From the NCBI RefSeq assembly GCF_900660755.1, contig NZ_LR215050.1, positions 1 through 64,000 of the forward strand: 64,000 nucleotides of DNA, written 5' to 3'. The notes under the pieces are model-generated. The model saw nothing but the letters and a program-made list of their open reading frames with translations. It ran no database searches and was not told the origin of the DNA. Positions 1 through 8,017 of this stretch are shown here, piece by piece; positions within the stretch are counted from its first letter, which is position 1, and each line of letters starts with the position of its first letter. A program made the position numbers and the translations under genes. The stretch is from Acholeplasma hippikon. Lineage in GTDB: Bacteria > Bacillota_I > Bacilli_A > Acholeplasmatales > Acholeplasmataceae.

Positions 1-1182
1 ATGCTTAAATCAATTTCGGTGAATCACTACAAAAGGCTTCAAAAGGAATTTTTATTAAAAATTGACTCAGATGAAAAAGTTTACGCTATCTTAGGTAAAG
101 AAAAAGAAGGAAAAACAACATTTATAGAGGCTATTAATACTTTTTCAAAGGTTTTTAAAAAAAGTATGCGAGTGCTTAAACATGAAAATGAAAAACCAGT
201 TTACATTTTCAATTTTCAAATTGCCAAAAAAAATTATGAATATAAAGTTGTTTTGAATATTGAAAGACTAGAAGTTGTTGAAGAAGTATTGGTTGAGATT
301 TACAAAGATGAAAAAAATGCAATCTTTGAAAGAACTAATCAACAAATTAAAATTATGGATTCACTTAAACAAATGTATGATGTATTTGATTATCAACGTC
401 TAGAAACCTATTTATATGATTTGAGATTCGATAAAACAAGATTAATCCTAGCATCTATTTTCGATAAAGATTTTGAAACTAAAAAAATCAACTTCTTTAA
501 AGAAATTGGTGAAGCATTGAATAAGATTTTTGTATTAGAGGAAAATGAACTCATTTATGATTTGTCTTTAATTGATGAAAAGCACTATAAAAAAGTGATG
601 AAGTCATTAGAAAATATTGGGTTTAAATATGATGTAATTTATTTTGAACCGGTTAATTTTGATTATTTAAGAAAATTATTTAATCGTCATTTGTATGATG
701 AGTTTTTAGATTATGTTAGAGTACAAATGATTGAAAGTAAACATGAGTATGTTTATGTATATGCGTTTAATACAATTTTTAAAATTGATGGCATTTTAAC
801 TTCTGAATTAGTCATTAAAGAAATGATGATTCATCAAAAAGAACAACATTTCCACTACCCTGAATTAAGTAAGAGTGAAAGAATAATGATTAAACTTCTC
901 ATGACAATCTATCAAGATCGCCATAACGCAATCTATATATATGATGATTTATTTGATTCATTTGATCCTAGTTTATTAACAATGGTTTTAAAAGATATTG
1001 ATAAAGAATTGTTATTTGACAGGTTAATTTTTACAACACATCAATTAGAAGTTTTAAATCATAAAGATTATAAACACGCACAACTAAAAATTATCAAAGC
1101 AAATGAAATATACAATTTAAATGATTTAAAAATTAGAGCTGATAAAAAATTATCTAACTTCTATATAGAGTTTACAAAATAA
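1..1182 (+). CDS. P-loop ATPase of the AAA/ABC-ATPase (SMC/RecF-like) type, unknown role
   Basis: A 393-residue protein laid out like a small ABC/SMC-type ATPase. It has an N-terminal MLKSISVNHY strand, a Walker A at about residues 31-40 (GKEKEGKTT), a long charged helical middle, a signature-like stretch LSKSERIMIKLL near residue 290, a Walker B ending IYIYDDLFDSFD near 317, and an H-loop histidine in FTTHQLEVL near 348. Such proteins hydrolyse ATP and often act in DNA repair, phage defence or overcoming-lysogenization-type systems, but nothing here shows which. The ATG is base 1 of the window, so its ribosome site and any upstream partner are invisible. The N-terminus resembles family starts, so it is probably complete. 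A terminator follows. Confidence 0.7.
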   Translation: MLKSISVNHYKRLQKEFLLKIDSDEKVYAILGKEKEGKTTFIEAINTFSKVFKKSMRVLKHENEKPVYIFNFQIAKKNYEYKVVLNIERLEVVEEVLVEIYKDEKNAIFERTNQQIKIMDSLKQMYDVFDYQRLETYLYDLRFDKTRLILASIFDKDFETKKINFFKEIGEALNKIFVLEENELIYDLSLIDEKHYKKVMKSLENIGFKYDVIYFEPVNFDYLRKLFNRHLYDEFLDYVRVQMIESKHEYVYVYAFNTIFKIDGILTSELVIKEMMIHQKEQHFHYPELSKSERIMIKLLMTIYQDRHNAIYIYDDLFDSFDPSLLTMVLKDIDKELLFDRLIFTTHQLEVLNHKDYKHAQLKIIKANEIYNLNDLKIRADKKLSNFYIEFTK

Positions 1183-1185
1183 AAT

Positions 1186-1217
1186 AAGTCCTAACCGATT
1201 TAAGGTTAGGACTTTAT
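1186..1217. terminator. Bidirectional intrinsic terminator
   Basis: Perfect 11-bp stem, AAGTCCTAACC (1186-1196) with GGTTAGGACTT (1204-1214), 7-nt loop. It is followed by a T-rich tail on the plus strand and, because of the A-rich left flank, on the minus strand. It sits between two convergent genes. Confidence 0.9.
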
Positions 1218-1220
1218 TTT

Positions 1221-2219
1221 TTACGTAACTTTTAAAATGTTTTCTATTTCAAATAATTCCTCATCAGAAAAATCTAAGCGGTCTAATACCTTTAAGTTTT
1301 CCTCTAATTGAGAAATTTTGGAAGTTGAAATTAAAGTAGAGGTCATTTTTGGATTTCTAATTGCCCAAGCTAAAGCTAATTGAGCAATTGATTGTCCACG
1401 TGCCTTGGCAATCACATCTAATTTTTTTAGACGTTCACGTAAAGTTTCTGTGATATCTTTTTCTTTTAACCATAATGAATCTGGATTTTTCGCTCTTGAA
1501 TCTGCTGGAATATCATTAATATATTTATTAGATAAAAGACCTTGTTGTAATGCGGAATAACAAATAGTTCCTCCACCTAATGCATATTGTGTTTCAAGTA
1601 GATGATCATGTTCAATCCAACGATTTAGCATGGAATAACTTGGTTGTGTAATCACATAAGGAACATTTAATTCTTTTAAAATTCTATGAGCCTCTCTTAA
1701 TTGTGCGCTATTATAGTTAGATAAACCAACATATAAGGCTTTACCGCTTAATACGATATCTCTTAAAGCAAGCATTGTTTCATAAAGACTTGTTTCACTA
1801 TCAAAACGGTGATGATAGAAGATGTCAACATAAGGAATACCTAAGCGTTTTAATGACTGGTCTAAAGAAGAAATTAAATATTTTCTTGAACCGCCATCTT
1901 GATAAGGTCCTTCAAGCATTTTAAATCCAGCTTTAGTTGAAATGATTAACTCATCACGATAAGGCATTAACTCCTCTTTTAGAATTTTGCCGAAGATGGT
2001 TTCAGCATGACCTGGTGGTGGGCCGTAATTATTTGCTAAATCAAAGTGCGTAATACCATTGTCAAATGCAGTAAGAATCATTTCTTTACATTTTTCATAA
2101 TCATTATGCTCTCCAAAGTTTTGCCATAAACCGAAAGATAATACAGGTAACTTTAAGCCACTTTGACCGAGTTTTCTATAGATCATCTTTTGATATCTAT
2201 CTTTATTTGGAATATACAT
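1221..2219 (-). CDS. Aldo/keto reductase, YghZ/Kv-beta-like
   Basis: NADPH-dependent oxidoreductase of the AKR superfamily, closest in pattern to YghZ-type enzymes that reduce small aldehydes such as L-glyceraldehyde 3-phosphate. The N-terminal YRKLGQSGLKLPVLSFGLW, the catalytic Asp/Tyr region DLANNYGPPPG, the Lys in ISTKAGFKM and the His in FYHHRFD form the expected D-Y-K-H tetrad. The C-terminal Kv-beta-type helices are present. An upstream ATG at 2225 is in frame but lies 1 nt from the GGGGG ribosome site. The ATG at 2219 has a 7-nt spacing and is preferred (332 residues). Substrate cannot be told from sequence. Confidence 0.85.
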   Translation of the reverse strand: MYIPNKDRYQKMIYRKLGQSGLKLPVLSFGLWQNFGEHNDYEKCKEMILTAFDNGITHFDLANNYGPPPGHAETIFGKILKEELMPYRDELIISTKAGFKMLEGPYQDGGSRKYLISSLDQSLKRLGIPYVDIFYHHRFDSETSLYETMLALRDIVLSGKALYVGLSNYNSAQLREAHRILKELNVPYVITQPSYSMLNRWIEHDHLLETQYALGGGTICYSALQQGLLSNKYINDIPADSRAKNPDSLWLKEKDITETLRERLKKLDVIAKARGQSIAQLALAWAIRNPKMTSTLISTSKISQLEENLKVLDRLDFSDEELFEIENILKVT

Positions 2220-2322
2220 TGTCATTCCCCCTTTACCCCTATTTTACACGCAAAATTGTTATTTTTTTGATAAAATTACATATTTTTTTAAAGTTCAAAA
2301 ATCTTAATACGTGGAGAATGTC

Positions 2323-2358
2323 TTTCAATACATTAAAAACAGACAACAAGTATTGAAA
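2323..2358. promoter_or_regulatory. Inverted repeat upstream of the 991-residue protein gene
   Basis: TTTCAATAC (2323-2331) and GTATTGAAA (2350-2358) are perfect 9-bp inverted arms 18 nt apart. They end just before a TATAAT at 2360-2365, 28 nt upstream of the start codon. It could be an operator or an RNA hairpin. The arm sequence TTTCAAT/ATTGAAA recurs in two palindromes before the DUF1538 gene. No good -35 is visible. Confidence 0.35.
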
Positions 2359-2385
2359 TTATAATTTTAATTGAGGTGACATTTT

Positions 2386-5361
2386 ATGTATAAACGTATT
2401 GCTCATGTTTTTTTATTTATAATGGCAATTTCTTTGAACTTGTCTTTTCGTGTGTTCGCTTATGAAGGCGATAAAACACCAAATATTGAGTATTACCAAA
2501 TTAAACAATTATATGATGGCTCTTTATATATTTATTTTTATCAAGAAAATGATTTAGCATATCCTGAATCAACTCATTTTACGATTGAAGGGCTTGGTAC
2601 TTATCAAAATGATGCATTTAATCATATATATATTCCAGCTTATAAATTATCAAACGATGAACAAATACTTCATGTAAACGCTCAAATTGATGGATTAAGT
2701 TTGAGCGATGTAAGTGATATTTTAATATTTAGCTTTCAAACAGATGAAAAGGCTACTTTGATAACAAAATATTATATGGAGTATCAAAATGCAGTTAAAT
2801 CATTAGCAGATTTTAACTTAATCGATAAGGCCTATTTTGAAGAGAAATTATTCTCAATTTATCTAAAACAATTAACAATTATCAAAGAAACTGAAGCAAT
2901 TCAGACCTTACCTAAAGATGCTAAAAAATTAATATTTATGTTTGAAAATATACTTTCAGATGCAAACTTAGAGAATGTGAATACGTATTATATAAATTTA
3001 ATGCATAATAATTTAGAAGTTAAAGTATCTAAAATTGATGAAGTGCTTAAAAATATAGTTAATGCTTATGAAAAAAAACTAAATGATAATGAAGTGATAG
3101 AAGAGGCAATCATAATCTATGAAGAAGCGAATAAAGATATTGATGATTACCTATCTGTAAAAATTAATGAAGCAAAAAATGAATTAAGAACTAATCTTTT
3201 AGCATACCAACCAAATTATCATAATGAAGAAACAAGATCAATTATTGATAGAGATATTCTGTTAGTTAATTCAAAGAATTATAATGATGAACTTTCAATG
3301 CATGTGTTAAAAGAGTTCATCATGCAAGAACTTGATCAAGTGATGATTGTTCCATATAGATTAAATGCGTTAAATGAATTAGATACTTACTTAATCGGTG
3401 CGACCAATTATATCGATGATTTTTTAATTAATTTGCTAGATGAATCAAAAACACTATTTAATGAAGCTATAAATTATAGTGAAGTAAATAAAGTAAAAGA
3501 AGATTTAATTCATAAAATTGATAGTTATATTCAAGGCGAAGTTAGAAAAGTTAAAGAGTGTATCTATGATGAATTATCTATAGAATATAGTTTTGATGAT
3601 GAGATGGAAGGGATTATTTTAAATAGTTTAGATGAAATTAACGCTTTTAATTATCAAAATGAAAATGTACTTTTAGCATTAATGACATCAATTATTCAAA
3701 CGTTTGATTCATATATTTTAGAAAAAACGAAAGTTAAATTTACAAATGAACTCATGGTGTTTGTAGAAACTAACTATTTGGATTTAGTAATGCTTGAAGC
3801 AAATTTTATAGATGGATTAATCAATATGTTAAATGAATCTCTTTCTTTGGATAGTCTAAATAGAAATTATGATTTATCATTATTAGCGATAGAAAACAAA
3901 GTTGATACCATTTATAAAGCGTATTTAGAAAAACTCATAACTGACTTTGATCTTTTAACAAGTATCTATCCTTATGACTTTGATGAATTGAAAAATGAAG
4001 TGATGATGAGATTCACAAAGATGATTGCCTTAAGCGAAGAAAAGCGATTAAGTTTTGAAAATGATTTAAAAGAAGCTGTTCTTAAGTTTGCATTAGATAA
4101 TTTGAAAAAAGATACTACACTTTGGTTAAATGAAAGATTATTACCATATGAAATGAGTCTACCCAACTTAACTTTAGATATTGAACAACAATTTAATGAA
4201 GGACTAATTAATGTAGAAAATGAACTTGATTTAAATCAACTGATTGAACAAGTAACTTTAAGATTAAATGAACTAGTTATTTATAATGATTATTTAATTA
4301 AGTTTGATCAAATTTATCAATTACTTAAACATAATTATTTATATACTGAAGTTGATGATAAAAAATTAGATCTAATGTATGAAACATATATAAATATATT
4401 TCCAATAAGTTCGGTTGATGAGTTAGAAGAAAAATATAATTTAGGTGTAGATGCGTTAAGTAAAATCCCAAGAATTACTCTTCAAAATCATGAAGATGCA
4501 TTAGCTGAGGAAAAACATAATAATTTGCCAAATCATGCATTCCTTTTGATAGGCTTAGGATTGATTTTCTTTCTAACTTCTATTTGGTTTATTTTAAAAC
4601 GAAATAAACAAAGAAATAAAAATATAGGTACTTATGATTTTTTAGAAGACCAAAAAGTTTTAGGATATAATCATGTAATTTATTTAGATTACTTAAATGA
4701 AGAAGTTATTGAACAAACCGTTAAACTATTAAGCTTTGAACAAATTAAAGAATTAACAGAACACGATATGATTAAAGAAGATGAATCAGATGGTATGAAA
4801 CTTTTAACTTATATGGGAATTATCCCTGCTAAAAATGCAGTAAGTTTAATGGACGAAGATGAAGAAACTTCAAATGATGGAATCATTTACAACTATAGTT
4901 TTATGGCTAGACTCATTCAAGCACCCTTAGAAAGTCAAAAAAGATATAGTGATTTAAAAAACTATATCTTAAGTTATCCTAATGTTCAACTGATTAAGAG
5001 TTTTAAAAATGAGCGTTATATGTATAAGAATAGAACGATTTGTAAACTGTGGATACATGGACAAAATATTAAGGTGTATTTAAATTTAGATATTAATTTA
5101 ATTGATAAAGATAAATATACAGTAACTTATGTTGGGGATACAAAAAAACATGAAACAACACCCCTTTTATATACAATTAATGGCCCAAGAAATCTAAAGT
5201 ATGCATATGAATTAATTGATATGTACTTTAAAGATGGAGAAGTTAAAGAAAATAAACCATATTATGATTACACGAAGAAGTACTTAGATAAACAAACGTT
5301 AATTAGTAGAGATTTAATTCGCGTTAAATATACAAAGATAAAAGAAAAAGGAAAGAATTGA
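2386..5361 (+). CDS. Large single-pass membrane protein with helical ectodomain, function unknown
   Basis: 991 residues. An N-terminal signal peptide (about residues 1-27, ending FRVFAYEG) is followed by some 690 residues of mostly acidic, Asn/Glu/Leu-rich predicted alpha-helix. One transmembrane segment lies near 718-737 (HAFLLIGLGLIFFLTSIW), followed by a basic stop-transfer KRNKQRNK and a cytoplasmic region of about 250 residues. The last 130 residues (RYSDLKNYILSYPNV onward) resemble, from memory, an uncharacterised repeat domain found in clostridial proteins; I cannot name it. No catalytic motif is visible. A structural or envelope role is possible but unproven. The ribosome site is GAGGTGAC. 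The stop codon lies inside the downstream terminator stem. Confidence 0.8.
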   Translation: MYKRIAHVFLFIMAISLNLSFRVFAYEGDKTPNIEYYQIKQLYDGSLYIYFYQENDLAYPESTHFTIEGLGTYQNDAFNHIYIPAYKLSNDEQILHVNAQIDGLSLSDVSDILIFSFQTDEKATLITKYYMEYQNAVKSLADFNLIDKAYFEEKLFSIYLKQLTIIKETEAIQTLPKDAKKLIFMFENILSDANLENVNTYYINLMHNNLEVKVSKIDEVLKNIVNAYEKKLNDNEVIEEAIIIYEEANKDIDDYLSVKINEAKNELRTNLLAYQPNYHNEETRSIIDRDILLVNSKNYNDELSMHVLKEFIMQELDQVMIVPYRLNALNELDTYLIGATNYIDDFLINLLDESKTLFNEAINYSEVNKVKEDLIHKIDSYIQGEVRKVKECIYDELSIEYSFDDEMEGIILNSLDEINAFNYQNENVLLALMTSIIQTFDSYILEKTKVKFTNELMVFVETNYLDLVMLEANFIDGLINMLNESLSLDSLNRNYDLSLLAIENKVDTIYKAYLEKLITDFDLLTSIYPYDFDELKNEVMMRFTKMIALSEEKRLSFENDLKEAVLKFALDNLKKDTTLWLNERLLPYEMSLPNLTLDIEQQFNEGLINVENELDLNQLIEQVTLRLNELVIYNDYLIKFDQIYQLLKHNYLYTEVDDKKLDLMYETYINIFPISSVDELEEKYNLGVDALSKIPRITLQNHEDALAEEKHNNLPNHAFLLIGLGLIFFLTSIWFILKRNKQRNKNIGTYDFLEDQKVLGYNHVIYLDYLNEEVIEQTVKLLSFEQIKELTEHDMIKEDESDGMKLLTYMGIIPAKNAVSLMDEDEETSNDGIIYNYSFMARLIQAPLESQKRYSDLKNYILSYPNVQLIKSFKNERYMYKNRTICKLWIHGQNIKVYLNLDINLIDKDKYTVTYVGDTKKHETTPLLYTINGPRNLKYAYELIDMYFKDGEVKENKPYYDYTKKYLDKQTLISRDLIRVKYTKIKEKGKN

Positions 5362-5383
5362 TAAAAATTCTTTCCTTTATTTT
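5347..5383. terminator. Bidirectional terminator overlapping the upstream stop codon
   Basis: Perfect 13-bp stem AAAGGAAAGAATT (5347-5359) / AATTCTTTCCTTT (5366-5378), 6-nt loop, then ATTTTTATT. The TGA stop at 5359-5361 is part of the left arm and loop. It serves the convergent pepT gene as well. Confidence 0.9.
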
Positions 5384-6597
5384 TATTCAGCAATTAACTT
5401 AACAATTTCAGTATAGATTTTTACAGCGGTTTCCATTTGGTTAATACTTGCGAATTCTAAACGACCATGGAAGTGGAAAGCACCGGTTCCTAAGTTTGGA
5501 CAAGGAAGTCCGCCCCAAGTTAATCTTGCACCATCTGTACCACCACGAATAGCTTCAAACTGTGGATTTAATCCTACGCGCTTAGTGGCTTCAACTGCAT
5601 AATCAATAATGTGCATGTTTTGTTTAATAATTTCATACATGTTTAAGTATTGTTCTTTGATTGTTAATTTAACAGCTTCATAACCATACTTATCATTCAT
5701 GTAGTCTGCAATCTTTTTGAAGTCTTCTTGTTGTTTTTTAAATAATTCCATTGAATGGTTTCTAATAATATATTTACTTACAGTTTCTTCAACAATACCT
5801 TTAATATCAGTTAAGTGGTTAAAACCTTCATAACCTTCTGTGTTGGCAGGAATTTGTAGTGGATTTAACATTGAATGGAACTCCATTGCTAAATGCATTG
5901 AGTTGATTAATTTATTTTTAGCTGAACCTGGGTGAATTGATTTACCTGTGAAAACAAGTTTTGCTGCAGCAGCATTAAAGTTTTCATATTCAATACCACC
6001 AACTTCGCTACCATCAGCAGTATAGGCGAAATCAGCTTTGAACCAATCGTAATTAAAACGATCTGCCCCTTGTCCGATTTCTTCATCTGGTGTGAAGCAA
6101 ATATAGATATCACCATGTTTAATGTCTGGGTTCTCAGTTAAACGGTGAACCATTTCCATGATTTCAGCAACACCTGCTTTATCATCTGCTCCAAGTAAAG
6201 TATTACCATCTGTAACGATGATATCTTCACCGATAACACGTTTTAAAGCTGGGTATTTTTCTGGCCACATTGAATATTCTTCATTTAATTGAATCAGTGA
6301 ACCATCATAGTTTTTGATAATTCTTGGATTTACGTTGGCACCTGGAGCATCTGGTGATGTATCCACGTGAGCAATAAATCCTACTGCTGGAACTTTCTTA
6401 TCGATATTTGAAGGAAGTTTTGAATAAACATATCCATCTTTATCTAAAAAGGCATCTAAGCCCATTTCTTTTAACTCATTAACTAATACGTTAGATAAGT
6501 CTTTTTGTTTCATTGTTGATGGGAAAGTAGTAGATTCGTGATCTGATTGTGTATCAATCTTTACATACTTTATAAAACGGTCAACTAATCTTGACAT
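5383..6597 (-). CDS. pepT: Peptidase T (tripeptide aminopeptidase)
   Basis: M20B zinc aminopeptidase that removes the N-terminal residue of tripeptides in the cytoplasm. The metal ligands are visible in order: His/Asp in GFIAHVDTSPDAPG, Asp in LLGADDKAG, the Glu-Glu pair in CFTPDEEIGQG, Asp in YTADGSEVGG and the late His in GAFHFHGRLEF. The dimerisation (lid) domain lies between. An in-frame GTG at 6606 overlaps the AGAGG ribosome site, so the start must be ATG 6600 or 6597. The latter gives MSRLVDRF with 8-nt spacing and 404 residues, the usual family length. A TTGAAT-N17-TATAAT promoter lies upstream. Confidence 0.95.
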   Translation of the reverse strand: MSRLVDRFIKYVKIDTQSDHESTTFPSTMKQKDLSNVLVNELKEMGLDAFLDKDGYVYSKLPSNIDKKVPAVGFIAHVDTSPDAPGANVNPRIIKNYDGSLIQLNEEYSMWPEKYPALKRVIGEDIIVTDGNTLLGADDKAGVAEIMEMVHRLTENPDIKHGDIYICFTPDEEIGQGADRFNYDWFKADFAYTADGSEVGGIEYENFNAAAAKLVFTGKSIHPGSAKNKLINSMHLAMEFHSMLNPLQIPANTEGYEGFNHLTDIKGIVEETVSKYIIRNHSMELFKKQQEDFKKIADYMNDKYGYEAVKLTIKEQYLNMYEIIKQNMHIIDYAVEATKRVGLNPQFEAIRGGTDGARLTWGGLPCPNLGTGAFHFHGRLEFASINQMETAVKIYTEIVKLIAE

Positions 6598-6622
6598 CAT
6601 AAGCACCTCTCATTTCTTTAAT

Positions 6623-6651
6623 ATTATACTCTTTTATTAACGAATATTCAA
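6623..6651 (-). promoter_or_regulatory. Promoter of pepT
   Basis: On the minus strand, TTGAAT (6651-6646), a 17-nt spacer and a perfect TATAAT (6628-6623), about 25 nt upstream of the chosen pepT start. Confidence 0.7.
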
Positions 6652-6734
6652 AGTGAAAGGACTATCGTTTTAGGCAAATATGTTATAAAAAAGTTAACCA
6701 AAAGGAAAATTAATCAAAAAATTAATCATTTTAA

Positions 6735-6763
6735 TTGACAAATCACAAAACAATCAATAAAAT
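6735..6763 (+). promoter_or_regulatory. Sigma-A promoter of the small-protein/ABC exporter/TldDE run
   Basis: Consensus TTGACA at 6735-6740, 17-nt spacer, TAAAAT at 6758-6763, about 40 nt before the first small gene. It is one of the strongest sigma-A matches in the window. Two copies of TTAATCA lie just upstream. Confidence 0.8.
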
Positions 6764-6803
6764 TAAGTCATAAATTAAAAAAATTAATTGCGAGATTAAA
6801 AAA

Positions 6804-7145
6804 ATGAAGAAAAATAAAATTCTCAATAAAATTTATAAACATGAACTTTCAATTGATGAAGGGTATGAACAACTCTATAAAAAAGAATTGAAAAAATATC
6901 GTGCGCAAAATTCATATATAGAGCCAAAGAAAGCATCCTTTGTTAAGTTGAAGTTCAAATTGCAAGATCATAAACATGTAACTAACTTGATTAACTTCTT
7001 ATTTTTGATACCAGTACCGGTCGGCATCATGCGTCTATTTAAAAATCAAATAGATGATTATGAAGAAGTTAGAAAGATGTTAGTAAAAGGGATTTCAATT
7101 GAAGTCCAAAGTGAAGATACCAATATAAAAATAAAAACATATTAA
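6804..7145 (+). CDS. Small SHOCT-like protein, divergent relative of the gene at 7586
   Basis: 113 residues, no named function. The N-terminus (ILNKIYKHELSIDEGYEQLY) has the short helical SHOCT-like pattern, also seen in the next two proteins. The middle (FVKLKFKLQDHKHVTNLINF) and the end (GISIEVQSEDTNIKIKTY) line up in order with the strand-rich body of the YvlB-like protein at 7586, so I read it as a diverged paralogue. A hydrophobic patch FLFLIPVPVGIM could touch the membrane but is short for a full span. The ribosome site is weak (CGAGA). It is the first gene after a strong promoter, 12 bp before the DUF2089 gene. Confidence 0.6.
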   Translation: MKKNKILNKIYKHELSIDEGYEQLYKKELKKYRAQNSYIEPKKASFVKLKFKLQDHKHVTNLINFLFLIPVPVGIMRLFKNQIDDYEEVRKMLVKGISIEVQSEDTNIKIKTY

Positions 7146-7157
7146 AGGAGAAAATTG

Positions 7158-7565
7158 ATGAAAAAGTTAAATGTTGCGATTACAACTTGTCCAATCTGCC
7201 AAGGGGATTTACATATTACAGGATTAGCTTGTGATCATTGCCATACAGAAATTAAAGGTGAATTTAGTTTCTCTAAGTTCAACTATATCAATAAAGAAAC
7301 ATTATATTTTATTGAACTATTTATTAAAAATAGAGGAAATATTAAAGCTGTAGAAAAGGAAATGAATGTAAGTTACCCTACAGTTAAAAAGTTATTAGAT
7401 GAAGCAGTAGTTGCTTTAGGTTATAACTTAGATGATGAAGAAGAGAAAGAAGAAGTTGTTCAATCTAAAGAAAAAGTGAATAACTTAGACATTCTAGAAA
7501 TGATCAAAAATGGTAGCATCAGTGTAGAAAATGCTATCGAAAAATTGAAGAAAAGTAAAAAATAA
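7158..7565 (+). CDS. DUF2089 family zinc-ribbon/HTH protein
   Basis: 135 residues. The N-terminal zinc ribbon has two CxxC pairs (CPICQ and CDHCH). A helix-turn-helix-like region follows (FIELFIKNRGNIKAVEKEMNVSYPTVKKLLDE), typical of DUF2089. The C-terminus (ILEMIKNGSISVENAIEKL) is a SHOCT-like helix pair, matching the neighbours on both sides. It is probably a small transcriptional regulator of its own operon, by inference from the HTH. A TTG at 7155 is in frame, but ATG 7158 sits 7 nt after AAAGGAG and is the better start. Confidence 0.8.
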   Translation: MKKLNVAITTCPICQGDLHITGLACDHCHTEIKGEFSFSKFNYINKETLYFIELFIKNRGNIKAVEKEMNVSYPTVKKLLDEAVVALGYNLDDEEEKEEVVQSKEKVNNLDILEMIKNGSISVENAIEKLKKSKK

Positions 7566-7585
7566 CGAATAATAGGAGAAATATC

Positions 7586-7957
7586 ATGGAAAACTTAAAA
7601 GAAGAAAGAATTAAAATTTTAGAATTACTAAAAGATGGTACAATAACACCTGAACAAGCATCTAGCTTGTTAGAAGCTTTGGGACAACCAAAAGAAGTCG
7701 AAGTGAAGAAAGAAAAGAAAGCACCATTTAGAATGCTACGCATTAAAATTGATGGAGCAGATGGCGAAAAGGTTAGAGTAAATATCCCAATTGAATTTGC
7801 TAAGCTACTTAAAAACGGTAAGTTTGGTAGTGTTGACTTTGACGATTTAAATATTGATATTGATTCTGTCTTAGAAATGATTGCTGAAGGTGCTTCAGGT
7901 GATTTAGTAAACATTGAAGATGAGGATGGAACAACAGTTAGTATTGTAGTTGAATAA
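7586..7957 (+). CDS. SHOCT/YvlB-N-like small protein
   Basis: 123 residues. The N-terminal SHOCT-like helix pair (ILELLKDGTITPEQASSLLEAL) is followed by a charged linker and a compact domain with a conserved-looking tail (LVNIEDEDGTTVSIVVE), as in proteins found beside DUF2089 and YvlB genes in Firmicutes. Function is not established in the family. It is 20 bp after the DUF2089 gene with a good TAGGAG ribosome site, and 60 bp before the ABC exporter pair, so a role as a sensor or modulator for that transporter is a guess from position. Confidence 0.7.
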   Translation: MENLKEERIKILELLKDGTITPEQASSLLEALGQPKEVEVKKEKKAPFRMLRIKIDGADGEKVRVNIPIEFAKLLKNGKFGSVDFDDLNIDIDSVLEMIAEGASGDLVNIEDEDGTTVSIVVE

Positions 7958-8017
7958 TTAGCTTAGAAATATAATAATATAATGATTTGAGCGAATAGCT
8001 CGTGACAGGATGAGAAC

